This document shows, in pieces, positions 43,480-52,197 of a DNA stretch of 58,464 nucleotides (within the stretch, counting starts at the first letter, position 1; each line of letters begins with the position of its first letter). A model generated the notes under the pieces. It was given only the letters and a program-made list of their open reading frames with translations. It ran no database searches and had not been told where the DNA came from. The DNA comes from Synergistales bacterium (GTDB lineage: Bacteria; Synergistota; Synergistia; Synergistales; Aminithiophilaceae), in contig JAHDQY010000042.1 of NCBI GenBank assembly GCA_018433595.1, forward strand, positions 1 to 58,464. The letters are read 5' to 3'. Position numbers and translations under genes: made by a program.

Positions 43480-43833
43480 TTGGAGAGGATCACCGATGCC
43501 GTGTCGGCCCTGTCGGGTCTTTTTTGCGGCACCCCCCCTTCGTCGCAGCATCTCGCCCCCTTGGGCCGTGAAAGCCGGAGCGGCAACGAAAGCAAGATGG
43601 GACATGCCGGCGTCGAGCAGATCAGGAAGGCCGCACGCCAGGCTCAGGAGATAGCCCAGGCTTTTGATCGTAGCCTTCGCTTTGAAGTCCGCGAAGAGGC
43701 CGGTCTCGTGCAGGTCTCCGTCGTTGACACCGTCACGGACAGCGTGGTGCGCAAGATCCCGCCCGATTACATCGTCCACTTTATGGCTCACGTAAGGGAG
43801 ATGTTCGGCGCCATGCTCGATACGGAGGCGTGA
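43480..43833 (+). CDS. flaG: FlaG family flagellar protein
   Basis: The protein is 117 aa from a TTG start after GGGAGGAGG. The C-terminal half has the FlaG pattern LRFEVREEAGLVQVSVVDTVTDSVVRKIPPD in part. FlaG influences filament length and often lies beside flagellin and fliD. Here fliD and fliS do not follow. The N-terminal 35 residues are low in similarity to anything I recognise. Confidence 0.88.
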   Translation: MERITDAVSALSGLFCGTPPSSQHLAPLGRESRSGNESKMGHAGVEQIRKAARQAQEIAQAFDRSLRFEVREEAGLVQVSVVDTVTDSVVRKIPPDYIVHFMAHVREMFGAMLDTEA

Positions 43834-43850
43834 AAGCAGTCAATAGGTCG

Positions 43851-43890
43851 GAAGGGCTGCCTCTGGAGGTGGCCCTTCATGGTTGTTTTA
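43851..43890 (+). terminator. Possible terminator after flaG
   Basis: The stem GAAGGGC (43851-43857) / GCCCTTC (43872-43878) has an inner CCTC/GAGG continuation and is followed by a T-rich stretch (GGTTGTTTTA). It could separate flaG from the sugar genes. Confidence 0.5.
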
Positions 43891-43925
43891 CCTGAGGTCT
43901 TTCTTGTGGAAGGGGATATGTCGAC

Positions 43926-44648
43926 GTGGCAGGCAATGTGGTTTTCATCACTCAGGCCCGGAGCGGTTCAACTCGCCTGCCAGGCAAGGTGCTTAAGAAA
44001 GTCCAGGGCCGTTCCCTGCTGGAATGGTTTCTCGCCAGGGCGCGCAGGACCGTCTGCACCTCTCTCTGCGTGGCGACGACTACGAATGAGGCCGATGACG
44101 ACCTCGCCGCTCTTGTCCGAGAGGAAGGTGATGTGCACCTGACGCGGGGCAGTGAGGCGGATGTCTTGGGCCGCTATGTCCAGGCTGCCTCGGAGACGGA
44201 GGCCGATGTGATTGTCCGCGTCACCTCCGATTGCCCCGTTTTCGACTGGCACCTTATCGACAGGGCCGTCGAAATCCTTGCCCGTACAGGAGCCGATGCG
44301 GTACGGACCGGCTACAGGGCCTATCCCCTCGGGCTTGATGTCGAGGTCTACAGCAGGCAGATTCTGGAACGGATGGAGCGTGAGGCCAAAGAACAGGCTG
44401 AACGGGAGCATGTGGGCCCCTATCTTTTTCAGAATCACCCCGATCTTTTCGGTATCCGATGGCTTGTCCCCGATGTCGGTGAGTTGCCTTGGCCCGACTG
44501 CCGCCTCACGCTGGATTATCCCGAAGACCTGGCCTTCGTCGAGGCGCTTTTCGCCGCCCTCGGCCCTCTTGCCGAGGCTGAGGATTACAGGCGCTACCTT
44601 CTTGTTCACCCCGAGGTTGCTGCCATCAACGGTCATCTCCTGCGTTAA
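43926..44648 (+). CDS. SpsF-type cytidylyltransferase, probable CMP-nonulosonate synthase
   Basis: This 240-residue protein has the nucleotidyltransferase opening VFITQARSGSTRLPGKVLKK, then RGSEADVLGRYVQAA and VRVTSDCPVFD. It resembles SpsF and acylneuraminate cytidylyltransferases rather than the usual PseF. In this cluster the step still missing is CMP activation of the nonulosonic acid, so that is the inferred role. The start is GTG at 43926 with AAGGGGAT upstream. Confidence 0.72.
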   Translation: MAGNVVFITQARSGSTRLPGKVLKKVQGRSLLEWFLARARRTVCTSLCVATTTNEADDDLAALVREEGDVHLTRGSEADVLGRYVQAASETEADVIVRVTSDCPVFDWHLIDRAVEILARTGADAVRTGYRAYPLGLDVEVYSRQILERMEREAKEQAEREHVGPYLFQNHPDLFGIRWLVPDVGELPWPDCRLTLDYPEDLAFVEALFAALGPLAEAEDYRRYLLVHPEVAAINGHLLR

Positions 44649-44718
44649 CCCTTTTCCCCGATTACCCCCTTATCTCTCTTCCCCCTTCTTCCGATACAAA
44701 AGGCAGCACAACCATTGA

Positions 44719-45726
<1,008 letters not shown>

Positions 45727-45730
45727 AGGC

Positions 45731-46786
45731 TTGAGCAGTAGAGACGTTGTCATCAAGAGAGCTTTCCTTGAAGGAGATCACCGTATCCTTGGCTCGGGAC
45801 ATCCCTGTTTCATCATCGCCGAGGTGGGGGCCAACCATAACCGCTCCCTCGACCTGGCCAAGGCTCACATCGACGCCGCCGTGGCGGCCGGAGCCGACGC
45901 CGTCAAGTTCCAGATCTACAGCGCCGAAGGGCTTTATTCACGCAGGACGCCGCGGCACTCGGGCTACGAGAAGGATCTCTTCTCCCTCATCAAGGAGATT
46001 GAGACGCCCCGTTCCTGGCTGCCCGAGCTGAGGCGCTACTGCGACGAGCGGAAGATTCTCTTTTTCGCCACGCCCTTCGACTTTCAGGCCGTCGATGAAC
46101 TCGATGCCGTGAGCGACCTCTTCAAGATCGCCTCCTTCGAGCTCGTCGATCTGCCGCTGATCCGCCACTGCGCCTCGAAGGGAAAGCCCATGATCCTCTC
46201 CACCGGCCTGGCGACGATGGAGGAGATCGAAGATGCCTACCTCGCCTGTCGGGAGGCCGGCAACGAGCAGGTGGTCTTCTTGCAGTGCGCCTCCGTCTAT
46301 CCCGCACCGGCTCACATTATCAACCTGCAGGCCATGGAGACGATTTCACGGGCTTTCAGCGTTCCTTCAGGGCTATCCGATCACACCGAGGGTATCCATG
46401 TCTCCCTCGCCGCCGTCGCCATGGGCGCTTCCGTGATCGAGAAGCACTTCACTCTCGACCGGACGATGGAGGGCCCCGATCACCCCTTTGCCATCGAACC
46501 CGACGAGCTGGCCGAACTGGTCCGTTGCGTCCGCGAGATCGAGTCGGCCATGGGCGACGGGCGCAAGCTGGGGCCCTCACCGGAAGAGGCGGAATTCTAC
46601 GAGAAGGCCCGGCGGAGCCTTCATGCCGCCTGTGACATCCCTGCGGGGACGGTCCTGACCGAGGCCATGCTCGTCTGCAAGCGCCCCGGCTACGGCATCC
46701 GCCCCAAATTCCTGCCTCTTATCCTGGGGCGGCCTGTGAAGGTGGATGTCTCGGCTGACCGGTGGATCACTTGGGAGATGGTTTAG
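45731..46786 (+). CDS. pseI: Pseudaminic acid synthase PseI
   Basis: The protein is 351 aa from TTG at 45731, 7 bases after GGAGGG. An upstream TTG at 45716 overlaps pseB and is less likely. The NeuB TIM-barrel has PCFIIAEVGANHNRSLDLAK, GLSDHTEGIHVSLAAVAMGA and EKHFTLDRTMEGPDHPFA. A SAF (antifreeze-like) domain ends the protein. It condenses phosphoenolpyruvate with the hexose from PseG. NeuB-family members differ in substrate, but the context favours Pse. Confidence 0.9.
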   Translation: MSSRDVVIKRAFLEGDHRILGSGHPCFIIAEVGANHNRSLDLAKAHIDAAVAAGADAVKFQIYSAEGLYSRRTPRHSGYEKDLFSLIKEIETPRSWLPELRRYCDERKILFFATPFDFQAVDELDAVSDLFKIASFELVDLPLIRHCASKGKPMILSTGLATMEEIEDAYLACREAGNEQVVFLQCASVYPAPAHIINLQAMETISRAFSVPSGLSDHTEGIHVSLAAVAMGASVIEKHFTLDRTMEGPDHPFAIEPDELAELVRCVREIESAMGDGRKLGPSPEEAEFYEKARRSLHAACDIPAGTVLTEAMLVCKRPGYGIRPKFLPLILGRPVKVDVSADRWITWEMV

Positions 46787-47341
46787 GTGGTGAACCTGTC
46801 GTTTCATCCCATTGCCGAAGAAACGGAGGAAATGTGGCGGCTTGTTCTCGAATGGCGAAACTCGCCGCCGGTCCGTTTTCAGATGCTGGACCAGTCTCCC
46901 ATTGACTGGGAGACGCACTGTCGGTGGATCGGTAGCCAGAAAGAGCCTTCACCGAACAGTTTAGCTCGCGTTGCTTACGGCGGTGGAAGGCCCTTGGGCG
47001 TCATCTCGCTGAACCGGATCGATCGAAAGCAGAGCCATTCTGATTGGGGAATGTATATCGGTGTCCCTGAGCTTAGAGGCCGCGGTTTCGGGAACGCGAT
47101 GGTCGATGAAATCCTCCGGTGGGGCTTTGACGAGGAGCGGCTGGCTAGACTCTACACTTCCGTTCTCTCTGATAACGTGGCTGCTTTGGGTCTTTACCTG
47201 AAGAAGGGTTTTCGTTTGGAGGGGAATTGGAGAAATCATGTGATGGCCCGTGACGGGCGGTATCTGGATCTTTTATGGTTGGGCCTTCAGAGAGCGGAGT
47301 GGTCGGAGAAAAGGGGTCAAACGCCTTCGTCGCCGCAGTGA
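46787..47341 (+). CDS. pseH: PseH-like GNAT acetyltransferase
   Basis: This 184-residue GNAT protein has [46 protein letters not shown] (acetyl-CoA motif) and NVAALGLYLKKGFRLEG in short form. In the pathway PseH acetylates the 4-amino group after PseC. The start is GTG at 46787, directly at the pseI stop, with a second GTG one codon later. Confidence 0.85.
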   Translation: MVNLSFHPIAEETEEMWRLVLEWRNSPPVRFQMLDQSPIDWETHCRWIGSQKEPSPNSLARVAYGGGRPLGVISLNRIDRKQSHSDWGMYIGVPELRGRGFGNAMVDEILRWGFDEERLARLYTSVLSDNVAALGLYLKKGFRLEGNWRNHVMARDGRYLDLLWLGLQRAEWSEKRGQTPSSPQ

Positions 47342-47375
47342 GAGCAATCTTGATCCATTGGAGTGATGACGTTTA

Positions 47376-48380
47376 ATGAGTCTTCAGGTCTTCACCTACG
47401 GAGGCCCAGGCATCGGCGGGGGGCATGTCTCGCGCTGTCTCGCCCTGGCGTCGGCACTGGATGAGCTCGGCTATTCCATCTCCTTCGCCATCAATCCCGG
47501 CGGGGTGGGGCTCCTTGGGGCGAGAGCGGAGGGAGCCTTCGTCAGCGACAAACTCTTTGTCTCCGATCCCGCCGGTCTTCCGGGGCTGATGGGAGTGCTG
47601 AACGGTTGTGATTTCGCCGTCGTCGACTCCTACGCGGCTTCTCCGGAATGGCTCGCCTCTCTGGCCTCCTGTCGTCCTCTCGTCGTGATCGACGATCTGG
47701 CTGACCGGCCCGTCGGACCTCACGTGGCGGTTCTGCTCAATCACAACCTTGGGGCCGATAACCTGCGCTACGATCTGGGACCTTCGTCGCTGGCCCTCCT
47801 GGGGCCTGACTACGCCCTTCTGCGGCCGGAGGTCTCTTTCTGGTCACGCCGGCTTGGGGAGGGCGAGGTCTTGCAGGAGGAGGCCGTCTTTTTCGTGGCC
47901 GGGGCCTCCGACGTGGCCGGGGTGACGGAAAGGGTCATCGACTGGTGGTGCCCGCGATGGCCTCAGCTGAAGGCCGTCGTGGGGCCTCTGACGGATGAGG
48001 AGAGCCGTTTCCGCTGTCGGGCCAGGGCAGAGGGAAAGACAAACGTGACCCTTCTGGAGGCCCCCGGGAACTTCCTGGAGGAGATGGCCCGGTCTGAGCG
48101 TGTGATCTGCACCTCCAGCGTCACGGCCTACGAGGCGCTGGCCCTGCGCAAGCCCCTGGCCGTCTTTCAGGTGGCCTCCAATCAGGAGGGGATCGGCGTG
48201 GCCATCGAAGAGCTTCGTCTGGGGTGCAATCTGGGGCGCTTCAGTTCCTTCGGCGCTGAAGCGGTGGAAGAGTATCTCGCGGCGCCCTCTCTGGTGCCGC
48301 GGCCTCTGGTGAACCCCGAGGGAGCCAAGGCGGCGGCCTCGGCTCTGGCGGCGTTTTTCGAGAGAGGAGAACGACGATGA
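47376..48380 (+). CDS. pseG: UDP-sugar hydrolase PseG
   Basis: PseG is 334 aa with a GT-B-like fold. Motifs are GIGGGHVSRCLALASAL near the start and VVIDDLADRP and ERVICTSSVTAYEALALRKP later. It removes UDP from the diacetamido hexose to give the substrate of PseI. It overlaps pseC by 4 bases. Confidence 0.88.
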   Translation: MSLQVFTYGGPGIGGGHVSRCLALASALDELGYSISFAINPGGVGLLGARAEGAFVSDKLFVSDPAGLPGLMGVLNGCDFAVVDSYAASPEWLASLASCRPLVVIDDLADRPVGPHVAVLLNHNLGADNLRYDLGPSSLALLGPDYALLRPEVSFWSRRLGEGEVLQEEAVFFVAGASDVAGVTERVIDWWCPRWPQLKAVVGPLTDEESRFRCRARAEGKTNVTLLEAPGNFLEEMARSERVICTSSVTAYEALALRKPLAVFQVASNQEGIGVAIEELRLGCNLGRFSSFGAEAVEEYLAAPSLVPRPLVNPEGAKAAASALAAFFERGERR

Positions 48381-49504
48381 CGTCCTATCTGCCTTACGGG
48401 CATCAGTGGATCGATGACGACGATGTGGCCGCCGTGGCCGCGGTCATGCGCGGCGACTGGCTGACTCAGGGGCCTGCCGTCGAGGTTTTCGAGAAGTCCG
48501 TGGCCGATTATGTCGGCGTCGCTCACGCCGTGGCCTTCTGCAACGGCACGGCGGCCCTCCACGGAGCCTATTACGCGGCCGGCGTGGGCGAGGATGACGA
48601 GGTGATCGTTCCGCCCCTTACCTTCGCCGCTACGGCCAATGCCGCCTGCTACCTGGGCGCCCTGCCGGTCTTCGCCGATATTGCGCCCGAGACTTTCTGC
48701 CTTGATCCGGTTGAAGTTGCCCGAAAGGTTACGGCGAAGACGAAGGTGGTTGCTCCCGTAAGCTACGCCGGTTACCCTGCCGATGTGGAAGGATGCCGAC
48801 GGGCCGCTCCAGGAGCCGTCGTGGTCGAAGACGGTTGTCACGCCCTGGGAGGTGATCGGAGAGGGTGCAAGATCGGTGCCGAGGCGGACATGACCGTTTT
48901 CAGCTTCCACCCTGTCAAGCACGTGACGACAGGCGAGGGGGGGATGGTCGTTACTGACGACGAGCTCTTTGCCCGCAGACTTCGTCTCTTTCGCAGCCAC
49001 GGCATCACGAAAGAGCCCGGCGAGATGGAAGCGAAGGACGAGGGTCCCTGGTACTGCGAGATGGTTGACCTGGGTTACAATTACCGGATGACCGAACTCC
49101 AGGCCGCTCTGGGCCGAAGCCAGATGAAGAAACTTGATGCCTTCGTGGCCCGCCGCCGGGAGTTGGCCTGTCTCTACGATGAGGCCATGGCCGAGCTGGA
49201 GGGAGTCACACTTCCGCCCCGCCATGAGGGGCATGCCTACCATCTCTACCCGATCCAGGTCGACGGCTCCCGGCGGAGGGCTCTTTTCGAAGGGCTCCGG
49301 GCGGCTTCCATCGGTGTTCAGGTCCACTACGTTCCCGTCCACTTCCATCCCTATTACCGGCGTCGCTTTGGCTGGTCCGAGGGGGATTTCCCCTGTACTG
49401 AAGCCCTTTACCGGCGGGAGATCTCGTTGCCCCTTTTTCCCGCCATGGACGACGGCGATGTGGACCGCGTCGTTGCCGAGCTGTTTCGGTTTTTGAGAGG
49501 CTGA
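48377..49504 (+). CDS. pseC: UDP-4-keto sugar aminotransferase PseC
   Basis: PseC is 375 aa of the DegT/DnrJ/EryC1 PLP family. The PLP lysine is K181 in FSFHPVKHVTTGEGG. EDGCHALGG and NYRMTELQAALGRSQ are further family motifs. It aminates the PseB product at C4. It is the last gene of the pathway cluster, and the order F-like, B, I, H, G, C covers every step from UDP-GlcNAc. Confidence 0.92.
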   Translation: MTSYLPYGHQWIDDDDVAAVAAVMRGDWLTQGPAVEVFEKSVADYVGVAHAVAFCNGTAALHGAYYAAGVGEDDEVIVPPLTFAATANAACYLGALPVFADIAPETFCLDPVEVARKVTAKTKVVAPVSYAGYPADVEGCRRAAPGAVVVEDGCHALGGDRRGCKIGAEADMTVFSFHPVKHVTTGEGGMVVTDDELFARRLRLFRSHGITKEPGEMEAKDEGPWYCEMVDLGYNYRMTELQAALGRSQMKKLDAFVARRRELACLYDEAMAELEGVTLPPRHEGHAYHLYPIQVDGSRRRALFEGLRAASIGVQVHYVPVHFHPYYRRRFGWSEGDFPCTEALYRREISLPLFPAMDDGDVDRVVAELFRFLRG

Positions 49505-49592
49505 CCGAATCGCTTTTATGACTTTCTCTTGGGCTCCGATAGGCTATACTGTCCTCGTTCCGTGATCATTGCAACGGAGAGGAGGTGTGCCC

Positions 49593-49895
49593 GTGCGTCC
49601 CGATCCCGTCATGCCCCGCTTGTTCCGGCGGGTCCTCATGGTCCTGGCTGCCGTCGTCGTCGCCGGGTGGGTCTTCCGCTATTTCGGCCGGCCCGGGGGT
49701 TTTCGCCCCTCCGGAGTGCCCATGAGGCGCCTCACGGAAGGATTCGGTTCCTTCCCCGGCGGATTGCTGGGAGTCTCCGTCGCCCTTGTCGCTTTGGGGC
49801 TGATCGGCTGGTGGCTTCTTTCGGCCCTCTTCTGGCGCAAATATTTCCCTACTCAGGGGCCGCCCCGGTCGCCGGAAAGAAGGGATCGCTCCTAG
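49593..49895 (+). CDS. Small protein with two membrane helices
   Basis: This 100-residue protein begins at a GTG (49593), 6 bases after GGAGAGGAGGT. It has a basic N-terminus, one helix near residues 10-28 (VLMVLAAVVVAGWVF) and a second near 58-80 (GVSVALVALGLIGWWLL), and a polar tail. No family is recognised. It lies between pseC and the EIIC-like gene. A -10-like TATACT at 49544-49549 is a weak promoter hint. Confidence 0.6.
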   Translation: MRPDPVMPRLFRRVLMVLAAVVVAGWVFRYFGRPGGFRPSGVPMRRLTEGFGSFPGGLLGVSVALVALGLIGWWLLSALFWRKYFPTQGPPRSPERRDRS

Positions 49896-49896
49896 C

Positions 49897-50001
49897 TTGT
49901 TCCGCCGCTTTTTCTCCAGTCTGGAAAGCCTTCCCGGGGCGCCGTTTTCGAAAGAAGACGCCGCCTCGGCTTTTACCGCGATGAAAGAGAGATTGAGATG
50001 A
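49897..50001 (+). CDS. Possible 34-residue ORF coupled to EIIC-like gene
   Basis: A TTG at 49897 opens a 34-codon frame, LFRRFFSSLESLPGAPFSKE and onward, ending in TGA that overlaps the next gene's ATG as ATGA. It starts one base after the stop of the preceding small gene. The product has basic and aromatic residues followed by a predicted helix (AASAFTAMKERLR). No family is recognised and the ribosome binding site (AAGGGAT) is 11-12 bases away, so it may be a chance frame. Confidence 0.35.
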   Translation: MFRRFFSSLESLPGAPFSKEDAASAFTAMKERLR

Positions 50002-51032
50002 GATCCTTTCTGGCACGGAAAAACATCGAGTTTTCCCTGAGGCGCTACGGCATCGAGGCTCTCGGTGCCATGGCGATGGGACTTTTCGCTTCGCTGATTG
50101 TCGGGTTGATCCTGAATGTCCTGGGAACGCGGCTGGGGCTGCCGCTGCTGGGCACGCTGGGAACGCGGGCCATGGCGATGGCGGGGCCCGCCATTGGCGT
50201 GGCGGTGGCCTACGGGCTCAAATCCCCGTCGCTGGTCCTTTTTGCCTCCACTGTGACGGGCATGGCCGGCTACGAGCTGGGCGGCCCGGCGGGCTGCTTC
50301 TTGGCGACCGTGATCGGAGCCGAGTTCGGCAAGGCCGTCTCGGGCGAGACGAAGGCTGACATCATCGTCACACCCGTCATGACCATCGCTGCCGGCGTCC
50401 TGGCCGGGATGGCCGCCGGTCCTGCCATCGGCGATTTCATGACCTGGATCGGCTCAGTGATCATGGCGGTGACGGAGATGCATCCGGTCCCGATGGGAGT
50501 TCTCATCTCCGTCATTGTCGGCATGGCGTTGACGGCGCCCATATCGAGTGCCGCCTTGTGCATCATGCTGGGCCTGGGCGGAACGGCGGCAGGGGCCGCC
50601 ACGGTGGGCTGTTCGGCCCAGATGATCGGATTTGCCGTGGCGAGCTACCGCGAGAACGGCTGGGGAGGGCTGGTCTCTCAGGGGCTGGGGACGTCGATGC
50701 TCCAGATCCCCAATATCGTCAGAAATCCGCTGATCTGGATTCCGCCCACCCTCGCCGGGGCCCTGTTGGGTCCTCTGGCGACGACGGTGCTGCGGATGGA
50801 GAACGTTCCCTCCGGCGCCGGCATGGGCACCAGCGGCCTCGTGGGGCAGTTCGGCACGATCGATGCCATGGGCGCCGGTCTCGACGTGCTGGCCAAGATT
50901 GTCCTCCTTCATTTTCTTCTGCCTGCCCTGGTGACACTTCTCATCTGTGAACCCATGCGCCGTCTGGGCTGGATCGGACCGGAAGACATGAAACTCCCCA
51001 CGCCGAAGCGGCCGGAGGAGGACGAGAGCTGA
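49998..51032 (+). CDS. PTS EIIC_2-like membrane protein
   Basis: The protein is 344 aa with about eight to ten membrane helices, glycine- and alanine-rich, with the conserved-looking GPAGCFLATVIGAEFGKAVSGETK and GMGTSGLVGQFGTIDAMGAG in part. It resembles the PTS_EIIC_2 group of orphan PTS IIC proteins. No EIIA, EIIB, HPr or enzyme I gene is nearby, so transport by phosphorylation cannot be assumed. The substrate is unknown. Confidence 0.75.
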   Translation: MRSFLARKNIEFSLRRYGIEALGAMAMGLFASLIVGLILNVLGTRLGLPLLGTLGTRAMAMAGPAIGVAVAYGLKSPSLVLFASTVTGMAGYELGGPAGCFLATVIGAEFGKAVSGETKADIIVTPVMTIAAGVLAGMAAGPAIGDFMTWIGSVIMAVTEMHPVPMGVLISVIVGMALTAPISSAALCIMLGLGGTAAGAATVGCSAQMIGFAVASYRENGWGGLVSQGLGTSMLQIPNIVRNPLIWIPPTLAGALLGPLATTVLRMENVPSGAGMGTSGLVGQFGTIDAMGAGLDVLAKIVLLHFLLPALVTLLICEPMRRLGWIGPEDMKLPTPKRPEEDES

Positions 51033-51054
51033 CTTGTGGGGTCTGCCTTCCGGC

Positions 51055-51327
51055 CTAGCCGCCTGCCAGAGGCGGGAAGAGGTCAACGGCGTCGCCGTCG
51101 CTGAGGGGCGTCTCCCGCCCGTTGAGGTGGGCGATGTGGCGGCCGTTGACGAGGACGATCACTCCCGGCAGGAGCCGGCCCTCGTCGTCGACGATCTGGT
51201 CGTCGAAGGCCTTGCCCCACCGTCGGGAGAGCTCATCCAGAAGGGCACCCGCCGTCGGCGGAGCCTCCATCTCCAGCTCCCTTGCTCCGGCCAGGTTTCT
51301 CAGCGCGGCGAAGAGGCGCAGCTTCAT
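51055..51327 (-). CDS. MoaD/ThiS family sulfur-carrier protein
   Basis: This 90-residue protein has the beta-grasp pattern of MoaD (MKLRLFAALRNLAGARELEM, then PGVIVLVNGRHIAHL, DGDAVDLFPPLAGG) and ends in the diagnostic GG, which is activated for sulfur transfer. It could serve molybdopterin, tungstopterin or another sulfur pathway. No moaE is adjacent. It overlaps the upstream DUF3343 gene by 4 bases on the same strand. Confidence 0.85.
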   Translation of the reverse strand: MKLRLFAALRNLAGARELEMEAPPTAGALLDELSRRWGKAFDDQIVDDEGRLLPGVIVLVNGRHIAHLNGRETPLSDGDAVDLFPPLAGG

Positions 51328-51554
51328 TTTTCCTCGTTTCCAAGGCGGTGGTATTCAAGGATGTCGATGTGATGTTCCTTGACGAGGTTGGTCACGCTCT
51401 CTTCTGCCTCGCAGGGATAACGGCAGGCCAGCCCGCAGGAGGCCGAAAGTTCCCGGGGGACGGGGACGATTTTCACGGCCAGTCCGGCCTGGCGGCAGAC
51501 TTTTTCGAAGCGCAGAGCCATATGGGTCGTATCGAAGGTGGCGAGGCATTCCAA
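51324..51554 (-). CDS. DUF3343 protein, putative Se/S carrier-like
   Basis: The protein is 76 aa from a TTG at 51554 that has GGGAGGG 7 bases upstream, giving the family-like start MECLATFDTTHMALRFEKV. A longer frame to 51605 would begin inside the promoter -10. The signature VPVPRELSASCGLACRYP contains the CGLA cysteine of DUF3343. Such proteins are proposed sulfur or selenium carriers. The overlap with moaD supports a joint role in sulfur transfer. Confidence 0.78.
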   Translation of the reverse strand: MECLATFDTTHMALRFEKVCRQAGLAVKIVPVPRELSASCGLACRYPCEAEESVTNLVKEHHIDILEYHRLGNEEK

Positions 51555-51604
51555 AGGGGTACCCTCCCTATAAAAGATCAGTTTGAGCTTTTTTGTTTTC
51601 AGCA

Positions 51605-51641
51605 ATTATACCTGTACGATGACAGGTGGTGCAGGTATAAT
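51605..51641. promoter_or_regulatory. Palindromic divergent promoter region
   Basis: ATTATACCTG (51605-51614) and CAGGTATAAT (51632-51641) are a perfect 10-bp inverted repeat 17 bases apart. Each arm holds a consensus -10 TATAAT, one for each strand. An inner repeat CCTGT/ACAGG lies at 51611-51615 and 51622-51626. The -35 positions are weak on both strands. It sits between the DUF3343-moaD pair and the ompH-like gene. Confidence 0.65.
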
Positions 51642-51678
51642 CGCCTAGCGAGGTCAGAAAACAGGAGGAGGTCGTTCC

Positions 51679-52122
51679 ATGGTGATTTTCAGGAGATCCG
51701 TTCTTGCCGTCGTGGCTTTTGCTTTCGTGCTTGCCCTCGGTGCCGGCGCTGCTCAGGCGGCGGAGAAAATCGGCATTATCGACATGCAGAAGGTGGTTTT
51801 CGGCCACCCCAAGTTCGAGGAGACGCAGAAGCAGATCGGCGCCACGCTGACGACAAAGCAGCAGGAGGCCAAGATGGCCATCGACGCCGAGAAGGATCAG
51901 GACAAGAAGGCCGAGATCTACCGTACCAAGCGGATGGAGATGGCCCAGGAGGAGAACCGCCTCATGGCGCCCATTCTCAAGGACGTCGACATGGCCATCC
52001 GCACCGTGGCCAAGGCCAAGAGTTTCACCGTTATCTTCGAGAAGAGCACCGTCATCTTCGGGGGCACGGAGATCACCCAGGATGTGATCACCGAGCTCAA
52101 GAAGATCGGGGCAGGCAGTTAG
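51679..52122 (+). CDS. OmpH/Skp family periplasmic chaperone
   Basis: The protein is 147 aa with a signal peptide (VLAVVAFAFVLALGAGAAQA, cleavage near residue 27), then the family start EKIGIIDMQKVVFGHPKF, a helical charged middle (about 55-110) and the end ITQDVITELKKI. Skp proteins guard outer-membrane proteins in the periplasm. The usual bamA and lpxD neighbours are absent. The ribosome binding site is GGAGGAGGT. Confidence 0.85.
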   Translation: MVIFRRSVLAVVAFAFVLALGAGAAQAAEKIGIIDMQKVVFGHPKFEETQKQIGATLTTKQQEAKMAIDAEKDQDKKAEIYRTKRMEMAQEENRLMAPILKDVDMAIRTVAKAKSFTVIFEKSTVIFGGTEITQDVITELKKIGAGS

Positions 52123-52142
52123 AGGCTTCTATCGTTCATTTG

Positions 52143-52175
52143 AAAAGGACCCCCGTCAAAGGGGGTCCTTTTTTT
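52143..52175. terminator. Terminator between ompH-like gene and livF
   Basis: AAAAGGACCCCC (52143-52154) pairs with GGGGGTCCTTTT (52161-52172) and is followed by more T. Because A-runs flank the other side, it can work for both converging units. Confidence 0.9.
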
Positions 52176-52197
52176 GTGGCTTTCTTCAGCGGCGGCC

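Noticed and set aside
40962-43595. 877-codon antisense frame opposite flagellin
   Set aside because: The sense strand encodes an unmistakable flagellin. The antisense product has no family features.
48182-49348. Long antisense frame over pseC
   Set aside because: Shadow of a clear PLP aminotransferase gene.
49529-49984. Arginine-rich frame overlapping the two-helix gene
   Set aside because: The product is rich in R, P and S with no structure, and the other frame has a good ribosome binding site and membrane helices.
51040-51080. Hairpin CCGCCT/AGGCGG near the end of the moaD-like gene
   Set aside because: It lies in the codons for the conserved PPLAGG end, so it is explained by protein coding.
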